From NCBI RefSeq assembly GCF_900141815.1, contig NZ_FQYR01000004.1:186001-250000 (forward strand): a stretch of 64,000 nt of DNA, given 5' to 3'. The stretch comes from Rubritalea squalenifaciens DSM 18772 (GTDB taxonomy: Bacteria > Verrucomicrobiota > Verrucomicrobiia > Verrucomicrobiales > Akkermansiaceae). Position numbers and translations under genes: made by a program. The notes beneath the pieces were generated by a model. It saw nothing but the letters and a program-made list of their open reading frames with translations. It was not told the DNA's origin and searched no databases. Positions 41,128 to 49,862 of this stretch are shown in pieces; within the stretch, counting starts at the first letter, position 1, and every line of letters begins with the position of its first letter.

Positions 41128-42987
41128 ATGGCTGATCCACAGTCTATTATTACGCTGAATATAGGTTCGCAGCGTGTCAGTATGGGTTTGTTCTCGCAGT
41201 CTAAGGACGGCGGGCTCATTCTCAAAAAGTACGACACGACGACGATTCTCGCCGATCCGGCTGCAGATATGACCCGCCTGCCGCAGATTCGCGTGGCGAT
41301 TGCTGAGCTTGCAAGCAAGCTTGGAGTCTCCAAGGCAAAGGTCGATTATGCAATTTCGGGTCAATCCGTTTTCACCCGCTTTGTAAAACTCCCAGCACTC
41401 GATAGTGATAATATCGAGCAGTTGGTCACTTTTGAAGCGCAGCAGCATGTCCCATTCCCGATCAATGAAGTGATCTGGGATTGGCAGAAGCTGGATGTGC
41501 CAGGAGCCGAGCAAGAGGTTGTGTTGGTGGCTATCAAGAGCGATGCTCTTGATGAAATCAACGACTGCGTCTTTGAGGCAGGGATGGATACTGGCTCTGT
41601 AGATGCAGCCCCAATGGCTCTCTGCAATGCATTCCGAATGAACTATCCAGATCTGGATGAGCCTGCACTCTTGATTGATATTGGTGCTCGCACCAGTAAC
41701 CTGATCTACATGGAAGGTAAGCGTATCTTTACGCGCAGCATTTCCATTGGTGGTTCTACAGTTACGACTGCTATAGCTAAGGAGTACAACGTTCCATTCA
41801 CAGAGGCTGAGTCCCAGAAGTGCACCAATGGAATGGTGGCACTCGATACCAGACATACCTCACAGATGGACGAGCTTACCGGTGCACTCGCGACATGTAT
41901 TCGCACCGCACTCAACCGTATGCCGGCTGAGATTGCTCGTACTACTAACTACTTCCGCAGCCAGCATGGCGGTAATGCTCCTAAGCGAGTGTTCATCTCA
42001 GGTGGTGGATCCAATCTTCCTAACATTGTTGAGTTCTTCCAGGAGAAGCTTCGTCTTCCTGTAGAGAAGTTTAATCCATTGAAGCGCGTCTCTGTCGGCC
42101 AGGGTGTTGATGTTGACCGTGTATCCGTGGAAGCACATCTTCTCGGTGAGCTTGTTGGTCTTGCGCTCAGGCATGTTGGAAAAGCCCAGCTGGCTATCGA
42201 CCTAGTCCCTGATGTGGTTCAGGCCAAGAGAGACGATGCTCGTCGTAAGCCATACTTGATTGGTGCAGCAGCTATCATCATTGCTTCCTTCGGTGGTCTC
42301 TTTGCCTACCAGGCAAGCAAATCTGCCACCGAAGAGAGTCAGTATAAGAAAGCGGCCAAGCGTGTTCAGGAGCTCGAGCAATTTGCTCGTCCGATCGAGA
42401 ACGCGACAAAGAATGAGGAGAAGATTAGCGAAGTGGTTGGCAAGTACCTCTCAGCTCATGACGGCCAAGCCTACTGGTTAGGGGCCATCAATGAGGTGAA
42501 GACGAACTTTGCTGATCCATATGTCTGGGTGGTTGATTTCGACCCGATCGTCAATTACTCGCCAGACGAAGTGAAGGATGGCGAAGTGACGGGCCGTTCG
42601 GCTATTAAAGATGATTTCCCGAAAACCGAGTCAGGAAAGTCTTCCATGGCATCCATTGCTCTGGCTGAGCCGGAGTTTGATTCGAAAGGTCGACGTAATA
42701 GAGATTATGTGGCGCCGATGATCAATGCGGTGCGCATCAAGGGTCTCTGGCGTGGTCAGAACGGTTCATCCAAGGTCAACAGCATGGCTGAAAAGTTCAA
42801 CCAGGAGTCTGAATACTTCACCTTCACCATGGAAGTGAAAGATGGTGAGAGAGGTAACAAGACCAAGACCATCACCTTGCCTACTAACAAGGTGGTTGTT
42901 GAGAATCAGACCAGTCTGAATGACAATTACGCGGCACCATTCACGGTGATCCTTCCACTTAAACAACCTATCCCACTGAAGAAATAG
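41128..42987 (+). CDS. PilM-PilN-like fusion protein (Amuc_1101 type)
   Basis: 619 residues. Residues 1 to about 353 are a PilM-type actin-fold domain: FTRFVKLPAL, FEAQQHVPFPINEV (98-115), VVLVAIKSDALDEI, ALLIDIGARTSNLIY and VFISGGGSNLPNIVEFF. The AIDLVPD motif at 356-362 (PilN proteins start with a similar INLLP) is followed by basic residues, a transmembrane helix (about 376-394), a coiled coil and an outer domain, as in PilN. PilM and PilN normally form the cytoplasmic ring of the type IV pilus alignment complex, so a fusion is notable. The last gene base is one base before the next ATG, indicating tight coupling. Position and form match Amuc_1101. Confidence 0.87.
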   Translation: MADPQSIITLNIGSQRVSMGLFSQSKDGGLILKKYDTTTILADPAADMTRLPQIRVAIAELASKLGVSKAKVDYAISGQSVFTRFVKLPALDSDNIEQLVTFEAQQHVPFPINEVIWDWQKLDVPGAEQEVVLVAIKSDALDEINDCVFEAGMDTGSVDAAPMALCNAFRMNYPDLDEPALLIDIGARTSNLIYMEGKRIFTRSISIGGSTVTTAIAKEYNVPFTEAESQKCTNGMVALDTRHTSQMDELTGALATCIRTALNRMPAEIARTTNYFRSQHGGNAPKRVFISGGGSNLPNIVEFFQEKLRLPVEKFNPLKRVSVGQGVDVDRVSVEAHLLGELVGLALRHVGKAQLAIDLVPDVVQAKRDDARRKPYLIGAAAIIIASFGGLFAYQASKSATEESQYKKAAKRVQELEQFARPIENATKNEEKISEVVGKYLSAHDGQAYWLGAINEVKTNFADPYVWVVDFDPIVNYSPDEVKDGEVTGRSAIKDDFPKTESGKSSMASIALAEPEFDSKGRRNRDYVAPMINAVRIKGLWRGQNGSSKVNSMAEKFNQESEYFTFTMEVKDGERGNKTKTITLPTNKVVVENQTSLNDNYAAPFTVILPLKQPIPLKK

Positions 42988-42988
42988 T

Positions 42989-44050
42989 ATGAGCTGGATA
43001 CAGGAAAACAAATTTACCTCGGCACTTGCAGGTGTCACCTTAGTGGGGTCAGCAGCTCTGATTTATCTGTCCGTTCAGAAATCAGGCGATGCCAAAGACT
43101 TCCGTAACAATACCAAGAAAATGGAGGCCACTGAGCTGAAGCTTCAGCAAAGTGTTCCATTCCCGAATGCTGAAAACCGTGAGGTCAAGCAGGAGAATGT
43201 ACGTGCCTTCCATGATGCAGCTGTCAAGTTGCAGGACAAGTTGCTTGCTTATCGTCCAGAGTCCATGGAGGACTTTCCCACCACTCAGTTCGGTCCTATG
43301 CTGAACAAGTACCGGGAGTCTCTCAATACGGCTTTCGAGGAGAGCAAAGGCAAAGTACCTGACAATACGTTCTATGGTTTTGAGGAGTATACTGCTAAGC
43401 AGCCGTTCGAGCAGGCGACTGGTGAACTCAAGTACCAGCTTGAGGCTTTCCAGTGGCTCTTCTCACAGCTTGCTAGCGCAGGTGATGTCGAGTTGACCAA
43501 GGTAGTTAGATCGAAGATCGAAGCTGAGAAGCCTGGTTCTAACGACAGGCGTAATGGTAGAGAAGCTAAGGATGACTCAGTATACGAAGCGCAAACTCTT
43601 GAGATTGCCTTCCGTGGTACTGAAGCGCAGGCGCAGAAGGTGCTCGAGTCCATTGCAAACTCTGAGAAGTACTTCTTCGCCATTCGCACCATTCGTGTGC
43701 TGAATGACAAAACTGAGGCGCCGACCAAAGCTGATGCGCAAGTTGCTGCAGCCCAGCCGGCAGACCCTGCTGATGGTGGTTTCGGAGGATTTGATGCGGC
43801 CGGTGATGGTGGCTTCTTTGCTCCTGCTGAAGGTGATGGAGAAGAAGGTGCTGCTGATGGCGCCGCCGCAGCTGATGCGACTCCTGAGCCTGCTCAACCA
43901 GCAGCGATGGATGATACACGTGACCTAATGCCGATTCTTGGTGATGAGAAGGTGAATGTGTATCTGCAGATGGAGTTACTGGTCTTCAAGCCAAAGAGTG
44001 ATGTGAAGATTCCGGGTAAGGGCGGTAGTGCCGCTGATAACGAAGAATAA
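42989..44050 (+). CDS. Amuc_1100-like membrane-anchored pilus-locus protein
   Basis: 353 residues opening MSWIQENKFTSALAGVTLVGS, with one N-terminal transmembrane helix, then coiled-coil-rich and alpha/beta parts. By memory of Amuc_1100 (317 residues, starts MSNWITDNKPAAMVAGVG), the start, the LEIAFRGTEAQAQKVLESI section, the IRTIRVLND stretch and the C-terminal LMPILGDEKVNVYLQMEL (Amuc_1100 PYMGKEQVFVQVSLNL) all align. Amuc_1100 is the Akkermansia protein reported to signal through TLR2. A Gly/Ala/Asp-rich linker (residues 255-300) is extra. Its fold suggests the PilO/GspM-like periplasmic part of a pilus alignment complex. Confidence 0.85.
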   Translation: MSWIQENKFTSALAGVTLVGSAALIYLSVQKSGDAKDFRNNTKKMEATELKLQQSVPFPNAENREVKQENVRAFHDAAVKLQDKLLAYRPESMEDFPTTQFGPMLNKYRESLNTAFEESKGKVPDNTFYGFEEYTAKQPFEQATGELKYQLEAFQWLFSQLASAGDVELTKVVRSKIEAEKPGSNDRRNGREAKDDSVYEAQTLEIAFRGTEAQAQKVLESIANSEKYFFAIRTIRVLNDKTEAPTKADAQVAAAQPADPADGGFGGFDAAGDGGFFAPAEGDGEEGAADGAAAADATPEPAQPAAMDDTRDLMPILGDEKVNVYLQMELLVFKPKSDVKIPGKGGSAADNEE

Positions 44051-44077
44051 TTTGAATCCCAAACCAGAAAAAATACA

Positions 44078-45097
44078 ATGTCTTGGGCAAAAGAAAATTA
44101 CGAAAAAGCAGCAGTAGGTGGAGCGGCAGTCGTTGCTCTCGCTGTTGGTGCAATAATTCTGTTTGGTGGCGATAAAGCCTCAAAAGGGGGTGGGCGCGTT
44201 CCAGAGCCAAACAATGACGCCAGTGTGGCAGCTGCAGGTCGTCTTGACTCTGCTCTTGAGTTGAGAGATGCAGGTATCAAGATTGATGACATCGTTGATC
44301 CTGACGGCAGGAAGCTTGGAATCTTTGTAGGGCAGCGTCTCTACGTGAAGACTGGCAGTGAACAGCCGATCGATCTCTACAGTACAGAGGAAGAGGTTCA
44401 TCCCGGTATTCCTAACCGCTGGTGGATTGAGCACAACCTAGATCCCGGCTACGCGAATGCTCCTGAGAGAGATCCGGATGGCGATGGTTTCACCAACATG
44501 GATGAGGCTACGGCAAAAACCGACCCTAACGACGCAAAAGCACATCCTCTGCCGATTAAGAAGATCGCTGCAGATAGTGTCGAGGAGTTCAAGTACCGCA
44601 TGAAGTGGAGTGCCCTCGGTGGTGATGATATTTCCGTCTACTATCGTGACATTGCCGGTAATAGGATGAATCAGCAGGTGAAGCCTGGCGACAAACTCTT
44701 TGATAAGGAGCCTATGAATCAGCGCTTCCAGCTGGGTAAGAAACAGCAGGTAGACGATGATCGTGGTATGACACAGGATGCTTACGAGCTTAAGGATCTT
44801 CATCCGCTGAAGCAGGGGCGCACATTGTTGCTTCTCAAGCGCGGTAAGGCTTCCGGTGAGAACGAGTTTTCTGACTATAGTGCTAATCTCAGATTAAATG
44901 CTCTTGGCCAAGGTGGCGAGACCTTCAAGCTTGAGGAGGGTGAGTCATTCTCACTTCCGTATGATCCTAAGGCGGCTGTAAAGCCATATAAGCTGAAGTC
45001 TATCAAGCCTGACGGCAGTGGTTCGTACCAGCTTGAGTTTGAGTATGAAGAGGATGGTCAGAAGAAAACCCACACCATTCCTGGAAAAGGTAAATAG
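44078..45097 (+). CDS. Amuc_1099-like membrane-anchored protein with calcium-type loop
   Basis: 339 residues starting MSWAKENYEKAAVGGAAVVA, with one N-terminal transmembrane helix ahead of a soluble outer part. A DPDGDGFTNMDEATAKTDPND segment (about residues 130-150) has the D-x-D-x-D-G spacing and terminal acidic residue of a calcium-binding loop as in thrombospondin type-3 or dockerin repeats. The C-terminal half is beta-rich (YKLKSIKPDGSGSYQLEFEYEEDG). It occupies the Amuc_1099 place, 27 bp after the Amuc_1100-like gene and upstream of the secretin. Function unknown; the loop suggests calcium-dependent folding outside the cytoplasm. Confidence 0.7.
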   Translation: MSWAKENYEKAAVGGAAVVALAVGAIILFGGDKASKGGGRVPEPNNDASVAAAGRLDSALELRDAGIKIDDIVDPDGRKLGIFVGQRLYVKTGSEQPIDLYSTEEEVHPGIPNRWWIEHNLDPGYANAPERDPDGDGFTNMDEATAKTDPNDAKAHPLPIKKIAADSVEEFKYRMKWSALGGDDISVYYRDIAGNRMNQQVKPGDKLFDKEPMNQRFQLGKKQQVDDDRGMTQDAYELKDLHPLKQGRTLLLLKRGKASGENEFSDYSANLRLNALGQGGETFKLEEGESFSLPYDPKAAVKPYKLKSIKPDGSGSYQLEFEYEEDGQKKTHTIPGKGK

Positions 45098-45115
45098 ACG
45101 ACAGAACCCGCACAA

Positions 45116-45144
45116 CTTGGCCTAATGTCAAATGTTAGGCCAAG
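45116..45144. promoter_or_regulatory. Perfect hairpin in the gap before the secretin gene
   Basis: CTTGGCCTAA (45116-45125) and TTAGGCCAAG (45135-45144) form a perfect 10-bp stem with a 9-nt loop, not followed by a T-tract. It lies 18 bp after the Amuc_1099-like stop and 69 bp before the secretin start. It may stabilise or process the mRNA or set different expression of the secretin; that is inference. Confidence 0.6.
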
Positions 45145-45213
45145 GAAAAGTGCAAAAATCCGAAAAAAGAGCTTCACAAACCCCATCTAATTGACAGAAC
45201 CTACACACCAATC

Positions 45214-47784
45214 ATGGAAAAAACACCTACGCATCGATCCAGCCGCACAGCAGCCATGCTCATGGCAGCGGCAGCTGTCGTGCCGCTTGCTTCCCATGTA
45301 GCCTACGCCCAGAGTGATCTCGTTAAGAGAGAAATCGCTCAGCGTGCTGCAAGAACTCAGGAAGCTGACGCGGCCCTCCTCGCAGGTCGTAAGGCCTACG
45401 CTGAAAATGACTACGAGACTGCTGTAGCAGAGTATCGCAAAGCGATCAGTCTGCTGCCAACTGGTCCAGTAGCAGCTCAGCGCCGTCACGCTTACACCGG
45501 ACACCTGGTGGATGGCGTGATCGCCCTTACCCAGCAATACAGACGTACAGGTCGCTATCAGGAAGCACGTTCACTTCTGAACGATGTTCTTGAGAAAGAT
45601 CCTAACAACGTCGCAGCCAAGCAACAGCTTGAGTATCTTGACGATCCTATTCGTACAAACCCAGTACTTACCTATGAGCACACCACGAACGTAGATTCCG
45701 TGCGTAAGCTCCTTTACCGTGCTGAGGGTTACTTCAACCTTGGTCAATTCGACGAGGCTGAAGGCGAGTACAAGGAAGTTCTCCGCATCGACCGCTACAA
45801 CCAGGCAGCGCGACGTGGCATGGAGAAGATCGCTAAGGTGAAATCTGACTACTACCGTGCTGCCTACGATCACACCCGCGCAGAAATGCTTCGCCAGGTG
45901 GATCAGGCATGGGAAATCGCCGTTCCTCCTGCAGGTGTCTTTGATGGCCCTAATAACCCAATCGAGGAAGAAGTGACTGGTGCTCTCTATTTGCGCCGTA
46001 AGCTCAAGAACATCGATATTCCAGTAGTTGATTTTAACAACATTTCTGTAAACGAAGCGGTTGATTTCCTCCGCATGCGTTCACGTGAACTCGACCGTGA
46101 CGAGCTTGATCCAAACAAGAAAGGCATCAACTTCGTTGTCCGTACGCCAGCCGTTGTTGGTGGTGATGCAGGCGGCGATGCCGGTGGATTCGGTGGCGAC
46201 GCTGCAGCCCCAGGCTCCAAGCGCATCGATACCCTCATGCTCCGCAACGTGCCTCTCGAGGTAGTTCTGGACCAGATCTGTAAGAAGACTGGCCTTCGCT
46301 ACCGCGTAGAAGATTACGCAGTGGTGCTTCTGCCAGCAACTGACGTTGATGATGCAGAGCTCTTCACACGTTCCTTCACTGTACCACCAGACTTCCTGAC
46401 ACTCATCGGTGAAGGTAGCTCCGGTGCAGGTGCTGTATCCGACGATCCGTTTGATACTGGTGGTGGCGATACAGGTCTCAAGGCTGCTCCTCCAGTTAAG
46501 GATAGTCTCGAGAAGTCCGGTATCGTATTCCCGGAAGGTGCAACTGCTACCTTCTCCAAGGCACGTTCCGTACTTACTGTGCGTAACACAGCTACCAATA
46601 TCGACCTCGTTGAGGCACTCGTTCAATCTCTGCGTGAGCAGAAGCCTAAGCAGATCAAAATGCTTACGAAGTTTGTTGAGATCTCTCAGGAGAACACAGA
46701 CGAACTCGGCTTTGACTGGGTAGTTTCTCCATTCGGTCTTGATGCGAACACCATGTTCCTGGGTGGCGGTACCATCGGTAATGGTTCGCCTCGTACTTCA
46801 ACGAACTTTAATAGTCCTGTTAAAGGCTTTGGTATTCCTGGAATTCCAACCGCTCAGAATCTGAATGTATCAAACATCGCAACAGGTGGCCTTCGCTCCG
46901 GTGACTACGCTATCAACCGTGACAGTATTGATGCCTTCCTGAACAACCCTAATCGGACATCCCAGAACAGCAGTGTTGCTCCTGGTATCCTTTCCCTTAC
47001 GGGTCTGTTCTCAGATGGACAGGTGCAGATGATTATGCGCGGCCTCTCTCAGAAGAAGGGTGCTGACGTAATGACTGCTCCTAGCATCGTTTCCCGCTCC
47101 GGTGAAAAAGCTACGATTGAGATCATTCGTGAGTTTATTTACCCAACTGAGTACGAACCACCAGAACTTCCAAACCAGGTTGGCGGTATCACCGGCGGTC
47201 TGAACAACGACGGTGGTCTTCAAGGTGGTGGTGCCTTCCCAGTTACTCCAGCTACACCAACAGCGTTCGAAACACGCAATACTGGTGTGACACTTGAGGT
47301 TGAGCCAACACTCGGTGAAGATGGTTACACTATCGATCTCCGTTTCGCTCCTGAAATCGTAGAATTCGAAGGATTCATTAACTATGGTTCCCCGATCCAA
47401 ACTACAGCTCAGGATGCAATTGGTAATCCAGTGACTATCACCATTACTGAGAACCGTATTGAAATGCCAGTATTCTCCACACGACGTGTGAACACTGGTC
47501 TGACAATCTACGACGGCCACACAGTGGCAGTTGGTGGTCTCATGCGTGAAGATGTTCAGAACGTAGAGGACAAGGTGCCTGTACTTGGTGATCTCCCACT
47601 TGTTGGACGTTTGTTCCAGTCCAAGTCTGAGAACCACATCAAGAGCAACCTGATCATCTTCGTGACTGCTCAGATCATTGATGCGACTGGTCAGCCAATC
47701 CGCCAAGCATACGCTGGTGGTGGATCATCACCAAGCCTTGGTGGTGGTGGCGCTGAAGGTGTACTGCCATCAATGCCTAAGTAA
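45214..47784 (+). CDS. Type II/IV secretin (PilQ/GspD family, Amuc_1098 type)
   Basis: 856 residues. A signal peptide (MEKTPTHRSSRTAAMLMAAAAVVPLASHVAYA) precedes TPR-like helical repeats (about 40-215: ARKAYAENDYETAVAEYRKAI, AEGYFNLGQFDEAEGEYKEVL). N0/N1-like domains follow (VNEAVDFLRMRSRELD, TLMLRNVPLEVVLDQICKKTGLRY), then the N-terminal secretin part (IDLVEALVQSLREQKPKQIKMLTKFVEI) and the beta-barrel domain ending TRRVNTGLTIYDGHTVAVGGLMREDV and KVPVLGDLPLVGRLFQSKS (about 788-801). It should form the outer-membrane pore for a pilus or secretion machine. Matches the Amuc_1098 position; the TPR front end replaces an AMIN domain. Confidence 0.93.
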   Translation: MEKTPTHRSSRTAAMLMAAAAVVPLASHVAYAQSDLVKREIAQRAARTQEADAALLAGRKAYAENDYETAVAEYRKAISLLPTGPVAAQRRHAYTGHLVDGVIALTQQYRRTGRYQEARSLLNDVLEKDPNNVAAKQQLEYLDDPIRTNPVLTYEHTTNVDSVRKLLYRAEGYFNLGQFDEAEGEYKEVLRIDRYNQAARRGMEKIAKVKSDYYRAAYDHTRAEMLRQVDQAWEIAVPPAGVFDGPNNPIEEEVTGALYLRRKLKNIDIPVVDFNNISVNEAVDFLRMRSRELDRDELDPNKKGINFVVRTPAVVGGDAGGDAGGFGGDAAAPGSKRIDTLMLRNVPLEVVLDQICKKTGLRYRVEDYAVVLLPATDVDDAELFTRSFTVPPDFLTLIGEGSSGAGAVSDDPFDTGGGDTGLKAAPPVKDSLEKSGIVFPEGATATFSKARSVLTVRNTATNIDLVEALVQSLREQKPKQIKMLTKFVEISQENTDELGFDWVVSPFGLDANTMFLGGGTIGNGSPRTSTNFNSPVKGFGIPGIPTAQNLNVSNIATGGLRSGDYAINRDSIDAFLNNPNRTSQNSSVAPGILSLTGLFSDGQVQMIMRGLSQKKGADVMTAPSIVSRSGEKATIEIIREFIYPTEYEPPELPNQVGGITGGLNNDGGLQGGGAFPVTPATPTAFETRNTGVTLEVEPTLGEDGYTIDLRFAPEIVEFEGFINYGSPIQTTAQDAIGNPVTITITENRIEMPVFSTRRVNTGLTIYDGHTVAVGGLMREDVQNVEDKVPVLGDLPLVGRLFQSKSENHIKSNLIIFVTAQIIDATGQPIRQAYAGGGSSPSLGGGGAEGVLPSMPK

Positions 47785-47810
47785 TCAGTAACTGACACTT
47801 ATTTCCATGT

Positions 47811-47852
47811 AGGCGGGGTAGCACGATGCGGCTACTCCGCCTCATTTTTTTC
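47811..47852 (+). terminator. Intrinsic terminator of the pilus-like operon
   Basis: AGGCGGGGTAGC pairs with GCTACTCCGCCT (12 bp, one G-T wobble) around an 8-nt loop, followed by CATTTTTTTC. It lies 27 bp after the secretin stop and ends the block that started at 40433. Confidence 0.9.
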
Positions 47853-47867
47853 TAGGTTAGAGAGAGT

Positions 47868-48461
47868 ATGAAAAAACTTGGTCTAACGGGTGGGATAGCC
47901 ACCGGCAAAAGCACGGCTTGTGAGTATTTCACGCAGGCTGGTGCGGTTGTGTTCGATTGTGATGCCTGTGTCTGGGAGTTGTATCAGTGCAGGGAGGTTT
48001 TGGATAAGGTCAAAGCCTTGTTTGGCGAGGGGGCTGTGACTGAAGAGGGGGAGCTGAATAGACCGTGGATGAGGAAAGTGGTCTTTGGGGATGAGCGGAA
48101 GAAGCAAAAGCTCCAGGATTTGATCCACCCCATGGTAAGAAAAGAATGTCTTGCCAGAATGGCGGAGGCGGAGCATACTTCGTCAGCGTCATTGTTTATT
48201 GCAGATGTGCCGCTTCTGTTTGAAGGTGGCTTTGACTTCGGTCAGGATGCAAATCTGGTGGTCGCTGTATCGCGTAAGACGCAGGTGCAGAGGCTGATAA
48301 TGAGGAGCGGATTCGATGATGCTACGGTCCATGCCATTCTTGAGGCTCAACTCCCCATTTCCCATAAGGTGAAATGTGCCGATGTTGTGCTATGGAATGA
48401 AGGTCCTAAATTTGTGTTAAAGTCACAGATAGAAAGATTTATAGAAGATTTAAGATCATGA
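47868..48461 (+). CDS. coaE: Dephospho-CoA kinase
   Basis: Final step of coenzyme A synthesis, phosphorylating the 3'-hydroxyl of dephospho-CoA. 197 residues with the P-loop GLTGGIATGKST at the N-terminus, VFDCDACV, LQDLIHPMVRKE, FIADVPLLFEGGF and VAVSRKTQVQRLIMRSG. The gene ends four bases into rho (ATGA-type overlap), so the two are translationally coupled. Confidence 0.95.
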   Translation: MKKLGLTGGIATGKSTACEYFTQAGAVVFDCDACVWELYQCREVLDKVKALFGEGAVTEEGELNRPWMRKVVFGDERKKQKLQDLIHPMVRKECLARMAEAEHTSSASLFIADVPLLFEGGFDFGQDANLVVAVSRKTQVQRLIMRSGFDDATVHAILEAQLPISHKVKCADVVLWNEGPKFVLKSQIERFIEDLRS

Positions 48462-49825
48462 GCGAAGAACTGCCGAACGAAGAAGCCGAAGAAATTAAGC
48501 CTGAGGCTGAAGTTGATCAGCAAGGAGGTGATACTCAGCCAGCCGAAGAGGAGGAGCCGAAGTATGATGTCCCTGAAAAGGTGAATGTGAACGAATTTCG
48601 TGAGCTGCCTCTTGCTGAGATGCACGAGATCGTGGAGAAATTGCCAATCCGGACACAGACTACGGCTACCAAGAGCCAGCTAGTCTTTGATATCCTGAGC
48701 TTTTATGCCAAGCATGGCACGATTCTGGAGGGCTATGGTTTCATGGAGCAGGCTAAGGATAATTACGCAATGCTGCGTGATCCAAAGCGTTCTTTCAAGA
48801 CCTCTCCGGACGATCTTTACATTGGTGGAGATCTGATTCGTAAGCACGGTTTGGCTGTTGGTCAGAAAATTACCGTAAGGATGCGTGCTCCAAGAGGGCG
48901 CGATAAATACTTGTCTGCTTTGGAGGTTCTGGCGGTTGAGGGTGTTCCTGTAGAGGAGTACTCCAAGCCGAAAGATTTTGATAAACTCACCCCTCTTTTC
49001 CCGAATGAGCGTATCATCTTGGAAAATGGTAAGGAAGGTGGTCTGGGTGTACGTTTGGTTGATTTGATTGCTCCACTAGGTAAGGGGCAGCGTGGTTTGA
49101 TCGTGGCTCCTCCTCGTGGGGGCAAGACGATCCTGCTCAAGCAAATTGCCAAGTCCATCAAGTCTAACCATCCTGAGGTTGAGCTAATCATTCTCTTGCT
49201 TGATGAGCGCCCTGAGGAGGTAACTGATTTCGAGGAGACCGTGGATGCGGAAGTTTTTAGTTCTACCTTCGATGAGCCATCACGCCGTCATGCCCAGGTG
49301 TCAGACTTGGTGTTAGAGAGGGCTAAGCGTCTCGTTGAGCTTGGTAAGGATGTAGTGCTTCTGCTAGACTCCTTGACTCGTCTGGCACGTGGTCACAACA
49401 ATGCTAACCAAGGTGGACCTATAGGTAGTGGTGGTGTTAGCCCAGCAGCGTTGCAGAAGAGTCGCAAGTTTTTCGGAGCTGCGCGTAACGTAGAAGAAGG
49501 GGGAAGCCTGACTATTTTAGCCACCGCTTTGATCGAGACTGAAAGCCGTATGGATGAAGTCATCTTTGAGGAATTCAAGGGAACTGGTAATATGGAAATC
49601 CGTCTTGATAGAGAATTAGCAGAAAAACGTGTTTACCCGGCGATCCATATCCCTCAAAGTGGAACACGTAATGATGACCGACTCTATCATCCTGATGAAA
49701 TGCAGAGGGTGTTAGAGATCAGACGTGTTGTCGCAGCGCTTCCAGTAGGAGACGCAGTGACAACCTTGCTGAAGGCTCTCAATCAGACGCAAAATAACGC
49801 AGAACTATTACTCAAGGGTCTGTAG
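48458..49825 (+). CDS. rho: Transcription termination factor Rho
   Basis: 455 residues. An acidic N-terminal stretch (1-40) precedes the N-terminal helical domain ([29 protein letters not shown]), the RNA-binding cold-shock-like domain ([20 protein letters not shown]) and the hexameric ATPase with P-loop [29 protein letters not shown] (Q-loop area), [15 protein letters not shown] and [18 protein letters not shown]. All residues for RNA-dependent termination are seen. It overlaps coaE by 4 bp. Confidence 0.97.
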   Translation: MSEELPNEEAEEIKPEAEVDQQGGDTQPAEEEEPKYDVPEKVNVNEFRELPLAEMHEIVEKLPIRTQTTATKSQLVFDILSFYAKHGTILEGYGFMEQAKDNYAMLRDPKRSFKTSPDDLYIGGDLIRKHGLAVGQKITVRMRAPRGRDKYLSALEVLAVEGVPVEEYSKPKDFDKLTPLFPNERIILENGKEGGLGVRLVDLIAPLGKGQRGLIVAPPRGGKTILLKQIAKSIKSNHPEVELIILLLDERPEEVTDFEETVDAEVFSSTFDEPSRRHAQVSDLVLERAKRLVELGKDVVLLLDSLTRLARGHNNANQGGPIGSGGVSPAALQKSRKFFGAARNVEEGGSLTILATALIETESRMDEVIFEEFKGTGNMEIRLDRELAEKRVYPAIHIPQSGTRNDDRLYHPDEMQRVLEIRRVVAALPVGDAVTTLLKALNQTQNNAELLLKGL

Positions 49826-49862
49826 GCGGCTGGGATGATTCCCTAAGATTATTGTTCAGAGT

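Noticed and set aside
40463-47706. Long minus-strand frames opposite the pilus-like operon (for example 46081-46626, 47011-47706)
   Set aside because: No recognisable domains or signals; low stop frequency is explained by the codon bias of the plus-strand genes.
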